DNA from: Stenurella melanura
Lineage: Eukaryota; Arthropoda; Insecta; Coleoptera; Cerambycidae
Length of the DNA: 64,000 nt
Direction: 5' to 3'
Assembly (NCBI GenBank): GCA_963583905.1
Contig: OY757317.1
Coordinates: 89,501,899 to 89,565,898, forward strand
The notes beneath the pieces are model-generated. The model had not been told where the DNA came from, made no database searches, and was given only the letters and a program-made list of their open reading frames with translations. This document shows positions 11,381 through 23,529 of the stretch, piece after piece. Position 1 is the first letter of the stretch. Every line of letters starts with the position of its first letter. The translations under genes and the position numbers were made by a program.

Positions 11381-12207
11381 TTTTCAATTAAGAACTTTTT
11401 AAATTGAATTTTCTCAATTTTTCAAATGGAACACAACGTATTTTTCAACGATGTGATGTAGAAATGAAAAACGAACATCTTTTGTATGTACTTCCCTATG
11501 GCTAATTGCAACCATTTTCGTTTTATGAATAAATAAGTGTCAAATTCATGAATAAACTTAAAAAAAGTGGTTCCCTCAAATAATTCATTAGTAAAATTAA
11601 TAACAGGTGTTCGACGTGTTACCCATTTTGATTGACACACGTCTTTATGCAATTTTGAAATGAGGCCATTTAGTGGGACCATTTCTTCCGATCCATTGAA
11701 ATGAGTAAATAGTATTTAACAAGTCTTTTACTGTGATGTTTTTTTGTACATAACTCAAAGAAGCCCCCCCCCCCCCCACGAGGTAAGAAGTCCTCCAGAA
11801 TTGGTAAATAATAACCTCTGGGGTCAATATTAATATAGCGTGGCTAACTTTACAGTTTTGTAAATTGTATTGCCATATTCAAACAGGGATTATCACCGCA
11901 ATACTAATTGTATTTTTATTTTCTTAAATATGAATTTCATATACATGAGAAGGCAATAACTAATAATCAAATGAAATTAAGTTCTCAATTTAACGGATGT
12001 ATGGGAACAGCTAGTGTATGCGTAAACAATGTATATATATCTTTGAATGTTTAGATATGTATAATTCGTAGTGTTGAAATATTTTTATTAAGTATTCTTT
12101 ATAATAAAATTTAATAATGGGCATTTGCCCAGTGTGTGCCTTCTTGCTCTTTAGGAGACTATTCACTCGTGCCGGATGACTTTTGGTCTCAAGAGGGAAA
12201 CTTTTTA
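11381..12207. other. Unassigned stretch with a C homopolymer
   Basis: A run of about 14 C residues (11764-11777) is the only notable feature. The 86- and 60-codon minus-strand frames across 11422-11827 resemble no family that I know. Confidence 0.4.
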
Positions 12208-12621
12208 CTAAAAAATGTGGTCTTTGGGCTCCAGGGGGTCAACCCAACGGGTTGTGATGAAATAAAATATTCCGCACCTTTTTATCATAACAAAAATTTT
12301 CGACTTTAAAACAAAATTTAAGGCCCTCGCTGGGGCCCAATAGAGCCCCAAAAAATTGAGGCTATAGATCTTTGAAATTACTACACGCATGAATTTTTTC
12401 AGAATTTTAAATTGATTGAATTTCTGTAAAAAAAAAAACTGAAGTGGACCCTCTGGGTTTTTAGCACCATGTAACGATCCTATCAGATTTATTCCAAAAT
12501 CTGTGTCAACGGGCATTTCACCTATCTTATCCCGGATACCCTTTGCTACAATTACAGCCCAAACCGAGCTCCGTACGTCCAGAACGTTTCGAGATACAGT
12601 TCTTAAAAAAAATATTGGCAT
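12208..12621 (-). CDS. Unrecognised 137-codon open frame, doubtful
   Basis: This is one of the longest uninterrupted frames in the window. The translation starts MPIFFLRTVSRNVLDVRSS and ends in DPLEPKDHIF. I see no domain, signal peptide pattern or catalytic motif; a lysine- and phenylalanine-rich middle reflects AT-rich DNA. It abuts a hairpin at 12628-12714 and a mariner tail at 12961, so it may lie inside a transposon. No second copy was noticed. A chance open frame is the leading alternative. Confidence 0.12.
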   Translation of the reverse strand: MPIFFLRTVSRNVLDVRSSVWAVIVAKGIRDKIGEMPVDTDFGINLIGSLHGAKNPEGPLQFFFLQKFNQFKILKKFMRVVISKIYSLNFLGLYWAPARALNFVLKSKIFVMIKRCGIFYFITTRWVDPLEPKDHIF

Positions 12622-12627
12622 TTGTCT

Positions 12628-12714
12628 TCAAAAAGTGAACGTCCGAACACTTGTTTCTACGACAAATGATGCATATAATGCAGAAACAAGTGTTCGGATG
12701 TTCGCTTTTTGGAG
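12628..12714. repeat. Long hairpin
   Basis: The left arm AAAAAGTGAACGTCCGAACA continuing through CTTGTTTCT is matched by the right arm AGAAACAAGTGTTCGGATG followed by TTCGCTTTTT. The arms are about 30 bp with one or two mismatches around a ~22-nt loop. This is probably the centre or end of a foldback element. Confidence 0.75.
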
Positions 12715-12960
12715 ATAATTGGCAAAAATGGAGTAATAATATTTTCTTAGGACGCATAGTTTAAGAGATATTGAACAAGAACCGAAACAAGTGCAAATAT
12801 TTCGCTGGTTTTTTGACATTGCGCAGCTCGCACAGGTCTTTCGAAGCTGCAAACTTGGTTTCTTACTAATGGCAAGGGCCCTAGCAACATATTAAAAATG
12901 TAGAACATCCTGGTCTATTGCAAACATTCTTTAGAAAATATAAGATATTATATAACTCAT

Positions 12961-13086
12961 AAACTCAAGAGACCAAATAACGTCGATGATTTAACAGAAA
13001 CGATACAAAATGTTTTAAAAGAATTTCAGCAACGCCTCCATTATTGTCAAGAAGCAACGGGCGCCCAGTTTGAACATTTGGTTTAA
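12961..13086 (+). pseudogene. Mariner-type transposase C-terminal tail
   Basis: The frame reads KLKRPNNVDDLTETIQNVLK, then EFQQRLHYCQEATGAQFEHL, then V and a TAA stop at 13084-13086. This matches the conserved end of mariner-superfamily transposases (a ...R...RL..C....G..FEHL ending). The catalytic core upstream is missing, so the gene is a 3' remnant. The following 13087-13412 looks like its 3' flank and ends with CTCGCTGTA-TA, a plausible right terminus with a TA target duplication. Confidence 0.75.
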
Positions 13087-13412
13087 ATTGTTTTATGTTC
13101 TTTTGTTTACTTAGTAACAATAAAAATCTAATATTTTTCAGTAAAAAAATTAGAAAAATTTAAAAAATCTTATATCGCTAGATAGAGAATTAAGAACTCT
13201 TTCAAACGAGCTATCACACGCACCCATGTGTCATTTAAAAAATTTAATGGGGTAGCTGTCACTCCAAGGGGGTTGAAGGGAAAAGTATAAAATTATGCCC
13301 AAAAATTGTCATTTTAGAATTAAAAATTGACGCGCTTTAGGATATTACTCATAAATTGTCAATTGCGTAGATAATGAATTTATTCTTTACTTATGGACCT
13401 CGCTGTATATAT

Positions 13413-14479
13413 TATTATATTTTGCATTCCTTTAATTAAATCGAAATTACTTAATCAAATTCTGTAACACTTGTAATATTTATTTTAACACGATGCACTG
13501 TTGTCCTGCCACAGACTTGAAATTTCCATAACAATGCCCCAAAATCAATATTGAGGTGACGCGTTTAACAAAATAATTCTATTTCAACATTCAACGAAGA
13601 CGCGAGCAGATTTTCCAAACAAGGGAATTGCTCAACTCGGCTTTTCTGGCATAAAGGCATCGTGTTTAATGAATAACTTATCGCAAAAACGCTCGACACA
13701 ATAGTTTTTTTAACGAATCTCTAATCCTAAACGAGACGTTGACAATTCGGCAGTCGCAGACTCAACTATGCTCATACAATAGCAACTCAATTTATTCTTA
13801 AGGGCCGATTCAGAAAGGTATCGAGATACTTTGTAGAGAATTACAAAGTGTTCCCTATCAGCGTTTCGTAGTAGTGGGGATTATTTAAAAGTGTACTTTT
13901 TAAACAACCCAAACTGATAGGAATTTGTGAAATACCTGCAAGCGAGGCAGTACATGAGTGATTCCATGTAAAAACCGAAAGAAAAAGTTGTAACAGTTTT
14001 AATACCTAAATATTAAACAGTGTTTCACCTGTGCGAACGGCAGCTAGTTTTTTGTTGGAGAGCATGGGGGTGTGGGTTGGGAATGTGGACACTCAAAGGA
14101 TGCCACTGGGCTGTCATAAAATGTGATATATAATCTTGCCAGCCAAGGAACAAGATTAAATTTCTAGCTATCAGTGATGGAATTCCTAAGATCTATCAAT
14201 GATGTCAAAATTTACTTTACTATAAAATCTCAAGATCTAGGCAAACATCAGGTGTATCAATGCAAATAACAAGAATATGTAGACATTAAGCATTTATTAC
14301 GATACAAGTGAGATGTACCATAACAAAAAATAAATAATTTCACAATTACTTCCAAAATACTATCTATACGCAGAAATTAAAAAGAAATTCAAAATATGTG
14401 TATGACCCCATGTAAAATTGCATTTTGTAAAAAAAAATTAATTAAAAAAATGGTTTTCAAAAACACTAAAAATTTTTTA
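13413..14479. other. Unassigned AT-rich stretch
   Basis: No coding motif, tandem repeat or paired termini were seen in this segment. Confidence 0.45.
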
Positions 14480-15050
14480 TTTTAACGCCGCTGAAAAGTA
14501 CATAAAACAGGCTTTAATCTGAAAAAAAACTTTGCTGTACGATTTGATGCCCAAATACGTTCAACTGTTCAATTTTCGATTTTGTTATTATTTTTGGGCC
14601 TTAGTTATTAACATTTCGACTTGAAATTTGGCACTATAATTTATCTCCATTAGTAGCATATTTTTCTAAAGTTTGGTTAAATTTAATGCATTATTTTAGA
14701 TATTACCAATTGTTTAAAAATGGCCACCCACAATTGTTTCTATGTTTTGCAATTTAACCAATTAACCAAGAGAGTTCGGATACATTTAACTCTCTTTGCA
14801 ATTTCATCGTGAATAGTTTATTTCTCTTTCCTTCTTACGATAAGAGTCCTAGAACCAGAGTTATTGAAGATACACTGCGAAAAACACGATTTTGAACATT
14901 CTTATGTTTAAATAAAAGGTTTCCGGGACACGGATTTAATCCAAAACTTTTTCCTAAACTTCCTGTAATGTCTACAACAACTTCCAGCGATAAACTTGCT
15001 ATAGTAAGACAATTCCCTACAAATTTTAGTTTTACTCCACTACAGTGCTA
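14480..15050 (+). repeat. Old interspersed repeat, uninterrupted copy
   Basis: This matches 32390-34245 once the two elements inserted there are removed. Shared blocks are TTCAATTTTCGA, AACATTT(C/G)GACTT, GCATATT(T/C)TTCTAAAG, AGTTAACC-type sequence and AATGT(C/T)TACAACAA(C/G)TTCCAGC. It shows the pre-insertion state of the other copy. Class unknown; no coding motif. Confidence 0.65.
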
Positions 15051-16000
15051 CTCTTAGAATGGATGTTTTACATTCTCACTAGTGACTTTTTGAATATTCG
15101 CCCACTAGTGTGTAATACTCCACTTTATATATGTAAAATAATTATAGTGATAGCCATATTCTATGCCTGTGTTGAATAAATTCATTACCGCCGAATGAAT
15201 GGAGGATAAAACAAACATAAAATAAAGTAAAATAAAGTTTCTCCTGTAAGCGATACAATTTAGTCTAACAAACATTATCTTCATACTCATTTCCCACGTC
15301 CTCCCATATGCTCAACAATTGCGTGGAAAAGTTTCAGATAAAGTGGTCTGGTGGCATATTGAAATGCTCATTTTAATTTTCCGACATGCACGAAATTGTA
15401 ACGGTTTCAAATAATGACAGAATCGTATTTTTAGCCGTGCCTTTTTATTTGGTTTTCAAATGGCAATTTTCTTTTTATTAGTTTAAGGAGATGGAATTGG
15501 ATAACATGGGAGGGAAATCAAATAAAATTTACATTTTTTATAAGAGGTTAACCCTATGAAATATATTGCATTATTATAAGTAGGATAAGTAGGGTAGAAT
15601 GGCCCCAAAAACCAAATAATTTGTCAGTATCTCGCTAACAGAAAAAATGAATTCTCGTAGTTTTAATGTTCTGTTGCCAATAGTAACTCTTGTAACGTTA
15701 ATTTTAATGCAAAATGAAATTAAAATATGTGAATATATTGGAAATTTTCTTGACTTTAAATTTAGTATTTTTTTTAGAAAACGATTATTTTCCTATTTAA
15801 TGATGAAAAAATCATCCAATACCTAGTTTTAAATTTTTTTAAAATGGTTAAGTTTACCTGCTTTTTTATGTTAAAACGTCCAGTGGTCAATATGCAATGT
15901 TAAAGAACAATAACTGATAGTTATTATAGCACATTTATAGATAAGCGATAAGTTTCTTCCAAAAATTGTTTTAAAATCCATTAAAAAAAAATCTTGTTTA
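15051..16000. other. Unassigned stretch
   Basis: AT-rich, nothing recognisable. The 61-codon frame at 15105-15290 has no motif. Confidence 0.45.
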
Positions 16001-16002
16001 TA

Positions 16003-16498
16003 CAGGGCGGACACTCTAAAAAATTAATAACTACAAAACGACATGAGAATAATAATCGGAATGTATTTTCACTATTATTACAAAGAAAACCTGATAACTT
16101 TTGGTCAAAAAAATATACAGAGTGGTCATCCGACAGCAAAAATTCAGTATTAAATAAAATGTGCCAAACATGGAAGGCTTGCGTAATAGCATATTATTTA
16201 ACGAGCGGTAATGTAAGTAATAACACACGCAGCATGAGCCGCAAGCGAGTGCTGTAAATCATCAAGTGTGCTATTACCATTACCGCAAGTTGAATATTAT
16301 ACTTTATCTACGATTGTAACAACAAATATTAATGTAATATTTATTTCACACTTTTGTTTTTATTTTTCACTTGTCAATAATGTCATTGTTTTGATTCACT
16401 GAAACTGTCAAATAAATATCATTTTAGGATATGGCGTTACAAAAATACTTTTACAAATTTCTACCATGGTCGAATTGTTTCTTAGGGTGACTACCCTG
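16003..16498 (+). mobile_element. 496-bp mariner-like MITE
   Basis: The left end CAGGGCGGACACTCTAA and right end TTAGGGTGACTACCCTG are imperfect inverted repeats, each bordered by TA (16001-16002 and 16499-16500). The interior (16225-16345, GAGTGCTGTAAATCATCAAG and beyond) recurs at 48059-48178. The 87-codon frame inside is not credible as a gene because its end falls in that repeated block. Confidence 0.7.
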
Positions 16499-17240
16499 TA
16501 TAGTTTTCAATAAAACTGTAATAGGTGTCTTTATTGTCAATTGTATTAGCTATATGTCAAATATTATTGCCATCTGTCCCATCTTTAGTTCCACATCCAT
16601 GTAGTGGAGTGGAAGTATAATAGTAGTGGTTAAAAAATTTCCATTTTTTTTTTTTTTTTTTTGAAAAGGTTTACTTAGAATGAAACGCGACAATTTTAAA
16701 TTTGAGCAAAACAAAATTTTTACATCTATTATATAGTCCTTAGTGGTAAAAAATTAATTTTTATTTTTTTAAAATAAGTTTGGAATGTCAGGAAACGTGG
16801 AAATTTTAAATTTGGGCGAAAAATATTTTTTTTTTCATTATCTATTCCCTTTAGACGGTCCACCCTATATAGTTTCCAGTGAAAGTCTAACTATTTTTTC
16901 GGTGGCAGTAGCGACAGCTACCTACCAAATTTGACTGTTCTCCTTAAGTAGTTTTTTAGTTAATGCACCGACAGACAGAGAAAGTGAGACTGGTGGAATT
17001 GAAAAACCTATATTTTCGTAATCTGCATGATCTGAAACGCGAAAATCCGTAAGGATCTCGGAAGGTGATTCTTTTTCGAATACCATACTTCCCTTTAGTA
17101 TGCGAGGAAAGTAAAAAAACGAAAATTGGCTATTTCCTCATGTATACGTCATTGACAAATGTCATATATTGTCATACATTGGTGTAACTTCTCTCAATGT
17201 AAAGTTATGTGGCTTTAAAATTTAACAAAAATATTTAGCT
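16499..17240 (-). repeat. Decayed terminal part of the 255-bp-unit element
   Basis: On the minus strand, 16623-16587 reads CTTCCACTCCACTACATGG and then ATGTGGAA, the terminal hairpin seen at 26661, 48846, 53528 and 57066. The neighbouring sequence (AAATTTGAGC-type blocks at about 16700 and 16810, and ACCGACAGACAGAG at 16968) also matches the end region of that family but is strongly diverged. Poly-T and poly-A runs fill the rest. Confidence 0.5.
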
Positions 17241-17315
17241 AATTATTTGTTTAAACAATTAGCAATTTTTCGAGTTACTACTTGCAACTCGAAAAATTCA
17301 CTAATACAAATAATT
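17241..17315. repeat. Imperfect hairpin
   Basis: AATTATTTGT...AATTTTTCGAGTT is followed, after a short loop, by AACTCGAAAAATT...ACAAATAATT. Arms are about 31-36 nt with an internal mismatch. Function unknown. Confidence 0.6.
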
Positions 17316-17759
17316 ATGTAGACAATTACACTCGTTTTTGAAATAACGTTATATATTTTTAGATTTTACAATCTACTAAATATTTGTCCCTCTTTTTACT
17401 ATTTAGTTTTCTGTTAGTATGACATAATTAGACATATATTATCATAAATGGGAAATTTTTATCGAAAAAAAAAAGAAAAAAAAAGAGAAACAACGTAAAA
17501 TTGAGGTATTTTGATAACCTACAAAAAAGTAAAGCGTAATATTTTTTGATAAAGGGAATGTTTTTTCAGTTATTTTCAGGTAACTAAACTTTTTTTAATT
17601 TTTAAAATTTTAGCCAACTGTGCATTTTATTGTAATTGATAATTATTTTCTCTTTACAAAACAAAACAGCACTAGCTTGTTTCGAGACAAAACATCGTAT
17701 GTACCTTTCGCATGCGCATGTTCACTGAAACATATGTTTATACTGTATACACCACAGTT
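17316..17759. other. Unassigned stretch
   Basis: AT-rich with an A-rich purine tract at 17465-17492. Nothing else is seen. Confidence 0.4.
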
Positions 17760-19860
17760 GTACTGTGTATAGTATTTCTATTGTCAATTTAAAATTTCAG
17801 TCTAAAGCGTTGCCACAAGGCTAAATCATTACTGAGCCTGATGTGATAGAATAACACCCGAGACGGTGCTTGAATATTGGAAACGATATCCGTGTACGAA
17901 AATAGTTAATCAGATATGTTAGGGGCTTACCTCAAACGAAAGTAGTCGATTGTTTACCTGGCTCACCATTACAAGTCTCTTATAAGCTCTTGGTTCATTC
18001 TTAATATTGCCGGTAGCATAGCCGTAAGTTTAATATTTATTTACTTTTATAATAATAATAATCATTTATTTCCACATTAAATGCATAACATTTCCAAAGT
18101 GAACAATACACAAGAAATATAGCAAACGTCAGAATTTTACAGGACAATAAATAATGTAAAAATAAAGAACATGAGGCAATTGAGAATTACTAGAACAGGA
18201 ACACATTACACACATTATTCAAAAAATTCATCTGCGGTATAGCAATTTTTACTTAAAAGATGTTTTTTTTTTTTGGTACATAGTTGTTAGATGTACATTA
18301 GGTTGCAAAGTATCGTTGTATCTTGCATAATATTCATGATTTAATTTATACGCTGAAAATAATGATTTGTTTTTATAAATAAAGGAACATGCCTCAAATA
18401 TATACGTACCAGCAACTGTAAGGGTGTATAATTATTGTTTAAAGAAGTTTCTGCATGAGTCACGATAGTATAATTTTGCAATAAATCGAACTGCGTATTT
18501 TTGTAGCATGAACATTCGATGAGTATGAGAACTATTGCTCAAGGTAATTATACCGTATCTCATATGAGAGTGGAAGTTTGTATAAAATAACGTTACTAGA
18601 ATGTCACGGATGCAATTGTTAGCTAAAAATCGTAAATTATAACTGCAACTTGTCAATTTATTAGTTAATGCCTCTATGTGGTGATTCCATTGCAAATTTC
18701 TGTCGAAGTAAACTCCAAGAATTATTGTTGAATTAGCTAAGATGATATCTTTATTAACAGAAAATCCATTTACAAAATTCGGAGTTATTTTTTGTTTAGA
18801 AAAAGGTCTTGTTTACATTTAAATAGAGATTAGTTTTCTAATCCCAGGTAGTTACAATTTTATAAATTTGCTGTTTGAGGAGTTGCAAAAGTTCTACTGA
18901 TTTTTCAGTGAGCAGTATTGACATCGTCGGCATAGGAACAAGGTGTAAGCCGGAAATATTTTTATGTAATTAGCTAAATCGTTGGAAAATATTATGAATA
19001 ATAAAGGCCCCAAAATACAACCCTGGGGTACTCCTTTATCAATTGTATAATTATTGCTAAATACGTTCTTAAATTTAACAATTTGCGTTCTATTTTCCAG
19101 ATATGAGCTGAAAAACTTTAGAGTGATACCTCGTATTCCATATCTATTTAATTTCTCTAGTAATAATTCATGGTCAACACAGTCAAATGCTTGGGAAAAG
19201 GCCTAGAGTAAAAAGTCTATTATCTAAAGCATCAACAATTTTTTCATGAAAGGCACATAACGCCGTTTCGGTATTTTTGTTTTTAGTGAAGCCGGTATAT
19301 TGTTTTGTTTTAGAAATACTGTTAATTGTCCTTTCACACTAAGTTCAAATAAGTTTGAAGGGCTCGGAAATAGGTTTATGGCTCTATAGTTTGCGTAGTC
19401 GTTGGGATCTCCCTTCTTATAAAAAGGCAGGAAATATTCCATTCTAAAAAGAGAGATTTAAAATGTACGCCAATGGATTACTTAACATTAATTTTCATTT
19501 TTTAACCAAATTATTTGATGTCTCATCGTATCCACTCGCATTTGAGTTTTGAAGGTTGTTAATTAAAGTCAGTACATCTGTTCCTGTTACTGGTGACATA
19601 AAGAACGACCTCTGACAAATTGGTACATCAGATCTAAGAGAGTTAAGTATACTCTGTATATTATAATTTTTTATTGAGTTAATAAAATGTTCGTTAAAGA
19701 ATATTAAAAATTAAATGGAATCATTTATGGAGTTGTTCATTAAACTAACATTATCTACTATAAATAAATATATTATAAATAAATAATTTACATCATGCCT
19801 ATCAATTAATGTAAAGTAGTAAAACAATATTTACAATAATTAAAAAGTGATTCTCATGAC
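17760..19860 (+). repeat. Old interspersed repeat interrupted by a LINE, copy 1
   Basis: 17760-18050 and 19700-19860 together match 29560-29903 plus 31094-31210. Shared blocks are CACCATTACAAGTC, AATATTGCCGGTAGCATAGC, ATTAAACTAACATTAT and ATAAATAAATAATTTACA. In this copy a LINE fills the middle; in copy 2 a Penelope pair does. Class of the host repeat unknown. Confidence 0.65.
18051..19700 (-). mobile_element. 5'-truncated non-LTR retrotransposon (CR1/Jockey-like), dead
   Basis: Reading the minus strand from 19442 gives, in order, YKKGDPNDYANYRAINLFPS (reverse transcriptase entry region), pieces including AFDCVDHELLLEKLNRYGIR, KGVPQGCILGPLLF at about 19035-18995, a decayed active-site region, then WNHHIEALTNKLTSCSYNLR and LQKYAVRFIAKLYYRDSC near the C-terminus (18695-18432). 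Frames shift and stop repeatedly, so it is a pseudogene. The low-coordinate end carries a (TAA)n-type tail (18051-18064 on the plus strand). The 5' part of the element (endonuclease, ORF1) is absent. Confidence 0.85.
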
Positions 19861-21284
19861 ATCGCTGGTGTTATGAACTATTCCTTTGTCGGTCTTTACA
19901 ACATACAGTGCGTGTAATGGCAAAATGGGCATAGGAAGTAAGAATTGCAATATCGCGTGTGCTAGTCGGCAATGAATAACTACATCTGGGATACCTCGTA
20001 TCAGTGGCCGGCGTGGCCTTGTGCCGTCGCGTCTCATCGGGCGAGTTCGCTGCTGCTGGATTGTCATATCTCTCGTACTATATGCCTAATTCTCCGCTAC
20101 ACGCACTGTGTACACTGTACAATTGTCATGAAAACCATATCTTCTCGTAGTCAACCCGGCACCTTCGCCAAAAATACGAATATTATGCTCCCAAACGAAA
20201 AAATTAACACTGTACTGATATTTCATTATCCAAGCAATAAGCCATTCTAAGGAATATAAAACTAGGCTGAATTGGTAGCCGTAAAGCCAAGCGAGACAAT
20301 TTTCTTCAATAAATAAATTTACTGATCATATTAGGCACATTTAAGCTATGTTGAAATTCACGATTTGAACGCTCAATTTACATTTTATATTCTAAAGTTC
20401 ATTATAAAGCTGCGTACAATATTAAAAGAAATTCCAAAGCAGCCATTAAGCACAGATATATTATTAAATTCGATATTAAAAATGTAGTACTCTCAAAGGA
20501 AATAATTTAGGACGCTGAATCAACTTTCTTTAACGTAAGAGGTTTCATTGCCTCGAAAAAAGTCACTTATCCGAATACTAAACATATCAGGTTCTTTCGT
20601 TACTTCATAATTTACGAGGCTTCCACTTACTTTTAACGTAGTGCAGCCTAAGGCTTACGCGTCATGTTTACGGCCTACAAGAATTTTTAATTAACGTTGA
20701 ATCTGAATTTTTTATAAAGTATACCGAAATATGTAGCCAACATAAATCTCCATAAAGTATTTAATATAAGGAGACAGTTGCTTTCTGTGCACCTACTATG
20801 AAAGCGGAAGTAACTTCATCAGACTTGCGGATGAAAACGGGTGAGCAGAGGTATACTGAAATCTACAGAGAACTAGCTAAATATCATTATTAAACCGTCA
20901 TTTTTAACTTACGTATATTATAGATACCAAAGGGCGACTTGTCATGGCGACCGTTTCTCTTCGGGTGAGAAATAATGTCAAAATAAGTATTAAATATACT
21001 TTTATGTGGGAAAATGTCAAACTATTTCATCAATTTTATTAGCAAATGTGTGACATAACCAGAGGTCGGAATTACCTATCGGATATCTGGTAAAACCAGG
21101 GTTGGCTTTAGGTGGTTATGTGTCAGCGTATAAAGATTTGCATGCATGTGTGAAACAATATCTTATCTTGATTTTTTTTTTTAGCGAATTTCATATTATC
21201 TGATAAAGCCAATTTATTATAAACTTACTCGAAGAGAATTGGAGGTATAAGGGAACGTACTTAACACTGAATTAACATACACAA
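19861..21284. other. Unassigned stretch
   Basis: A less AT-rich patch at 19960-20170 opens frames on both strands (19840-20067 minus, 19972-20250 plus), but neither has a recognisable motif. The remainder is AT-rich with no element ends. Confidence 0.35.
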
Positions 21285-21286
21285 TA

Positions 21287-22760
21287 GGGCGGGCCGAAAA
21301 CGATTGAAAATTTTTTTTTTTTTTGAAATTTGATTTGGTATAGCAAAAAAAAGTTGTAAAATAACTTTAAAAATGTCCTGTATTTTTATGAAAAGTTTGA
21401 AATGAAATTTAACCGCGCCCCAATCGCCTTAAAATAAAATTTTTGTAAACTTGTTATTCTGGATCTGGTATAGTCGTAAATACTTTTTAAATAATGGGTC
21501 TAAATCACCAATCAAATCTCATAATTTTATCTTAATAATTAGCCGTGCCCCAACCTAAAAACATTTTTTACGCTTCATCCACACTTAGCCCGGTCCTGGT
21601 AATAACCGCCTATTGCATCGTAGTTACGAGTTTCGACCCGTACGTATGTGGTAAAATGCAAGTATAATGTGTTTATTTAGTTTCACGTTAATTACGAGGA
21701 CTGTCGGTCGATATTGTGAATTGAAAAGTATTCTTACGTGCTCAAGAAAAAGTTCTTATTTTGTGACTTACAAGAATAAATAAAGCAGATTATTGACAAC
21801 GTTATTAGCACAAACGCTTATTTTGGACACCCCGAAAACATTTTGTTAGCCATGATCACAGATTCTCGGAGTCATGTAAGAGAACTTGGGATTCGTTGCA
21901 TTTTGAAGGCTAGGAATTCGAGAGATCCAAGAAATGTAAGAGTATTTAAAATACCTGCTCTCAACTGGGATGCTAAGGACTATATCGATTTAATTGACTG
22001 GAACAAATGTACCGTAACCGAACCGCCTCTTACAATGAATATTTCTACTGACGATTTAATGACAGCACTTCAGAGCAAATCTGCCATCACCATTAAACAA
22101 TTTCCATGCCACACTGAAGCTGTCGAGCAATGTATAAAGATCATCACTGAAGCATCAGGCAAAGTTTGTGGTCATGACTCAAGAGACGGGTACATTCGCG
22201 TAAAATTTGATGCGAGGAGTGATCTGCCATCATTTGAAAACAAAAATCAATACTACACTATAGATCCAAAAAAAGCAAAACTGAGTAATAAGTAAGTTAG
22301 ATCTACGATGAGAATAAGTACAAGTAGCCGAAAAAGGGAGGAAGGGGTGGGTGGAACTCGGTAAGTAGCCATCTCCTCGTGGTGAGTTCTGGGTTGAGTA
22401 ATTGATAAAATATGTATATTATATTAAATAAAGACAATTAATAAAATAATGTTAGGTAGCCTATCACTTACTCAAGCGAAGATCTGCTTTTATATATTTT
22501 AGAGGCACTGGGGCGCAGATAAAAATTCTTTTATTTCTTTCATATTTTTTTTAGTTACTATATACATTGATTCCTAACTTTTTGACGCTATAACGAAAAC
22601 GATACATGACCTTAAAAATTTGACTCTTTTAAGGCCCATGGGGCGCGGCCAAAATTTAAGCGAAAATAAAAAAAAAAATTAGCGAACATGTCTTTATATC
22701 CTTCAACTTTTTATGACTATACCAAATTAATTTTCCGAAAAAAATTTTTTCGGCCCGCCC
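21287..22760 (+). mobile_element. 1.47-kb DNA element with GGGCGGGCCG inverted ends
   Basis: The left end GGGCGGGCCGAAAA is matched by the right end TTTTTTCGGCCCGCCC, with TA on both outer sides (21285-21286 and 22761-22762). Imperfect similarity continues inward: TTGGTATAG-type sequence near each end, then GCGCCCCA blocks (left at about 21413, right as TGGGGCGC at about 22630 and 22510). The centre holds one uninterrupted coding frame (21780-22295). No transposase domain was identified, so it may be an internally deleted or non-autonomous derivative. Confidence 0.75.
21780..22295 (+). CDS. C-terminal part of an unidentified transposon-borne protein
   Basis: The frame is open from 21780, just after an in-frame stop, to a TAA at 22293-22295, which is 171 codons. 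The first in-frame ATG is at 21852. Codons before it (NVISTNAYFGHPENILLAM) read as continuous protein, so the true start or upstream exon is missing and this is a C-terminal segment. Visible features are a HPEN..LAMITDSR.H.RELG..R stretch, a central LIDW...TVTEPPL motif, and a Cys/His-bearing FPCHTEAVEQC...VCG.....GYIR end. From memory, similar proteins are scattered in arthropod genomes, but I cannot name the family. Base composition is less AT-rich than its surroundings. The lack of stops suggests recent activity or constraint. Confidence 0.6.
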   Translation: MKQIIDNVISTNAYFGHPENILLAMITDSRSHVRELGIRCILKARNSRDPRNVRVFKIPALNWDAKDYIDLIDWNKCTVTEPPLTMNISTDDLMTALQSKSAITIKQFPCHTEAVEQCIKIITEASGKVCGHDSRDGYIRVKFDARSDLPSFENKNQYYTIDPKKAKLSNK

Positions 22761-22762
22761 TA

Positions 22763-23294
22763 ATACACAAGTATTTTTCAATGCCGATTACAAGAATAGA
22801 AGTATATTGCCTGTATCTGTTCTAAATGTTTTGGAGTTAAACTTCAGCATCTTTCATTGAAAATCTATTTACATCGCGAGAAGGACCGCTCGACGTCGAC
22901 AGATGTAGTAACTGGGGCACAACATATTTAAAATATCAAAATTTTCACAGTCACCATATTCATGGCCGCTGAATTGCTAGTGTTGTTACTTTTCGATTAA
23001 TTACCGTAAACGGGTACATTTTAATTTACATTTTTTCAGAGTTAGTACACAATCACTCTGTTATGTATTAACCGAACGACAGTGAATTATTTTCATAATT
23101 GTTGGCATGTTTTTAAAGACGATTAATTAGTTTTGGAAAAAAAAATACCCATATTGGCCCAATTTTGTCACCTGCATAAAATAGGCAATTATGGCAGCCC
23201 TCTTGGATTTTTTTAATTTCAAATATTCTCGCATAGAAAATTCTTTTTTACTATTTTTTCTCACATTATGCTAAAATATGGCTTGATGAAAGTA
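22763..23294. other. Unassigned stretch
   Basis: AT-rich DNA between the 1.47-kb element and the split satellite-type element. Nothing recognisable. Confidence 0.4.
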
Positions 23295-23529
23295 GTTTTG
23301 AACCACCGCCGAGACATACTCTATACTTTGCCTAAGACACACAATATTTTAACTATACTTGGTCGCTAGTACGTGGAAATAATTAATAATACAATTTTAA
23401 TATATTTGAGACAGATTTCATAAGAAAATTTGAGACGTTGGCTTCTAGAATACTTATACGCCAAAAATGAAATTTCTGGGCTCTTAGTCCAGTCGATAAA
23501 ATAGAAAATACACCAGAAGCTCGCAAAAA

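Noticed and set aside
12208..12621. Considered as a real gene (137 codons, minus strand)
   Set aside because: Kept in the list only at very low confidence: no motif, K/F-rich, and bordered by transposon debris.
20800..20830. Second hammerhead core (TCATCAG on the plus strand, CTGATGA on the minus)
   Set aside because: No stem II followed by GAAA at the expected distance and no stem I partner.
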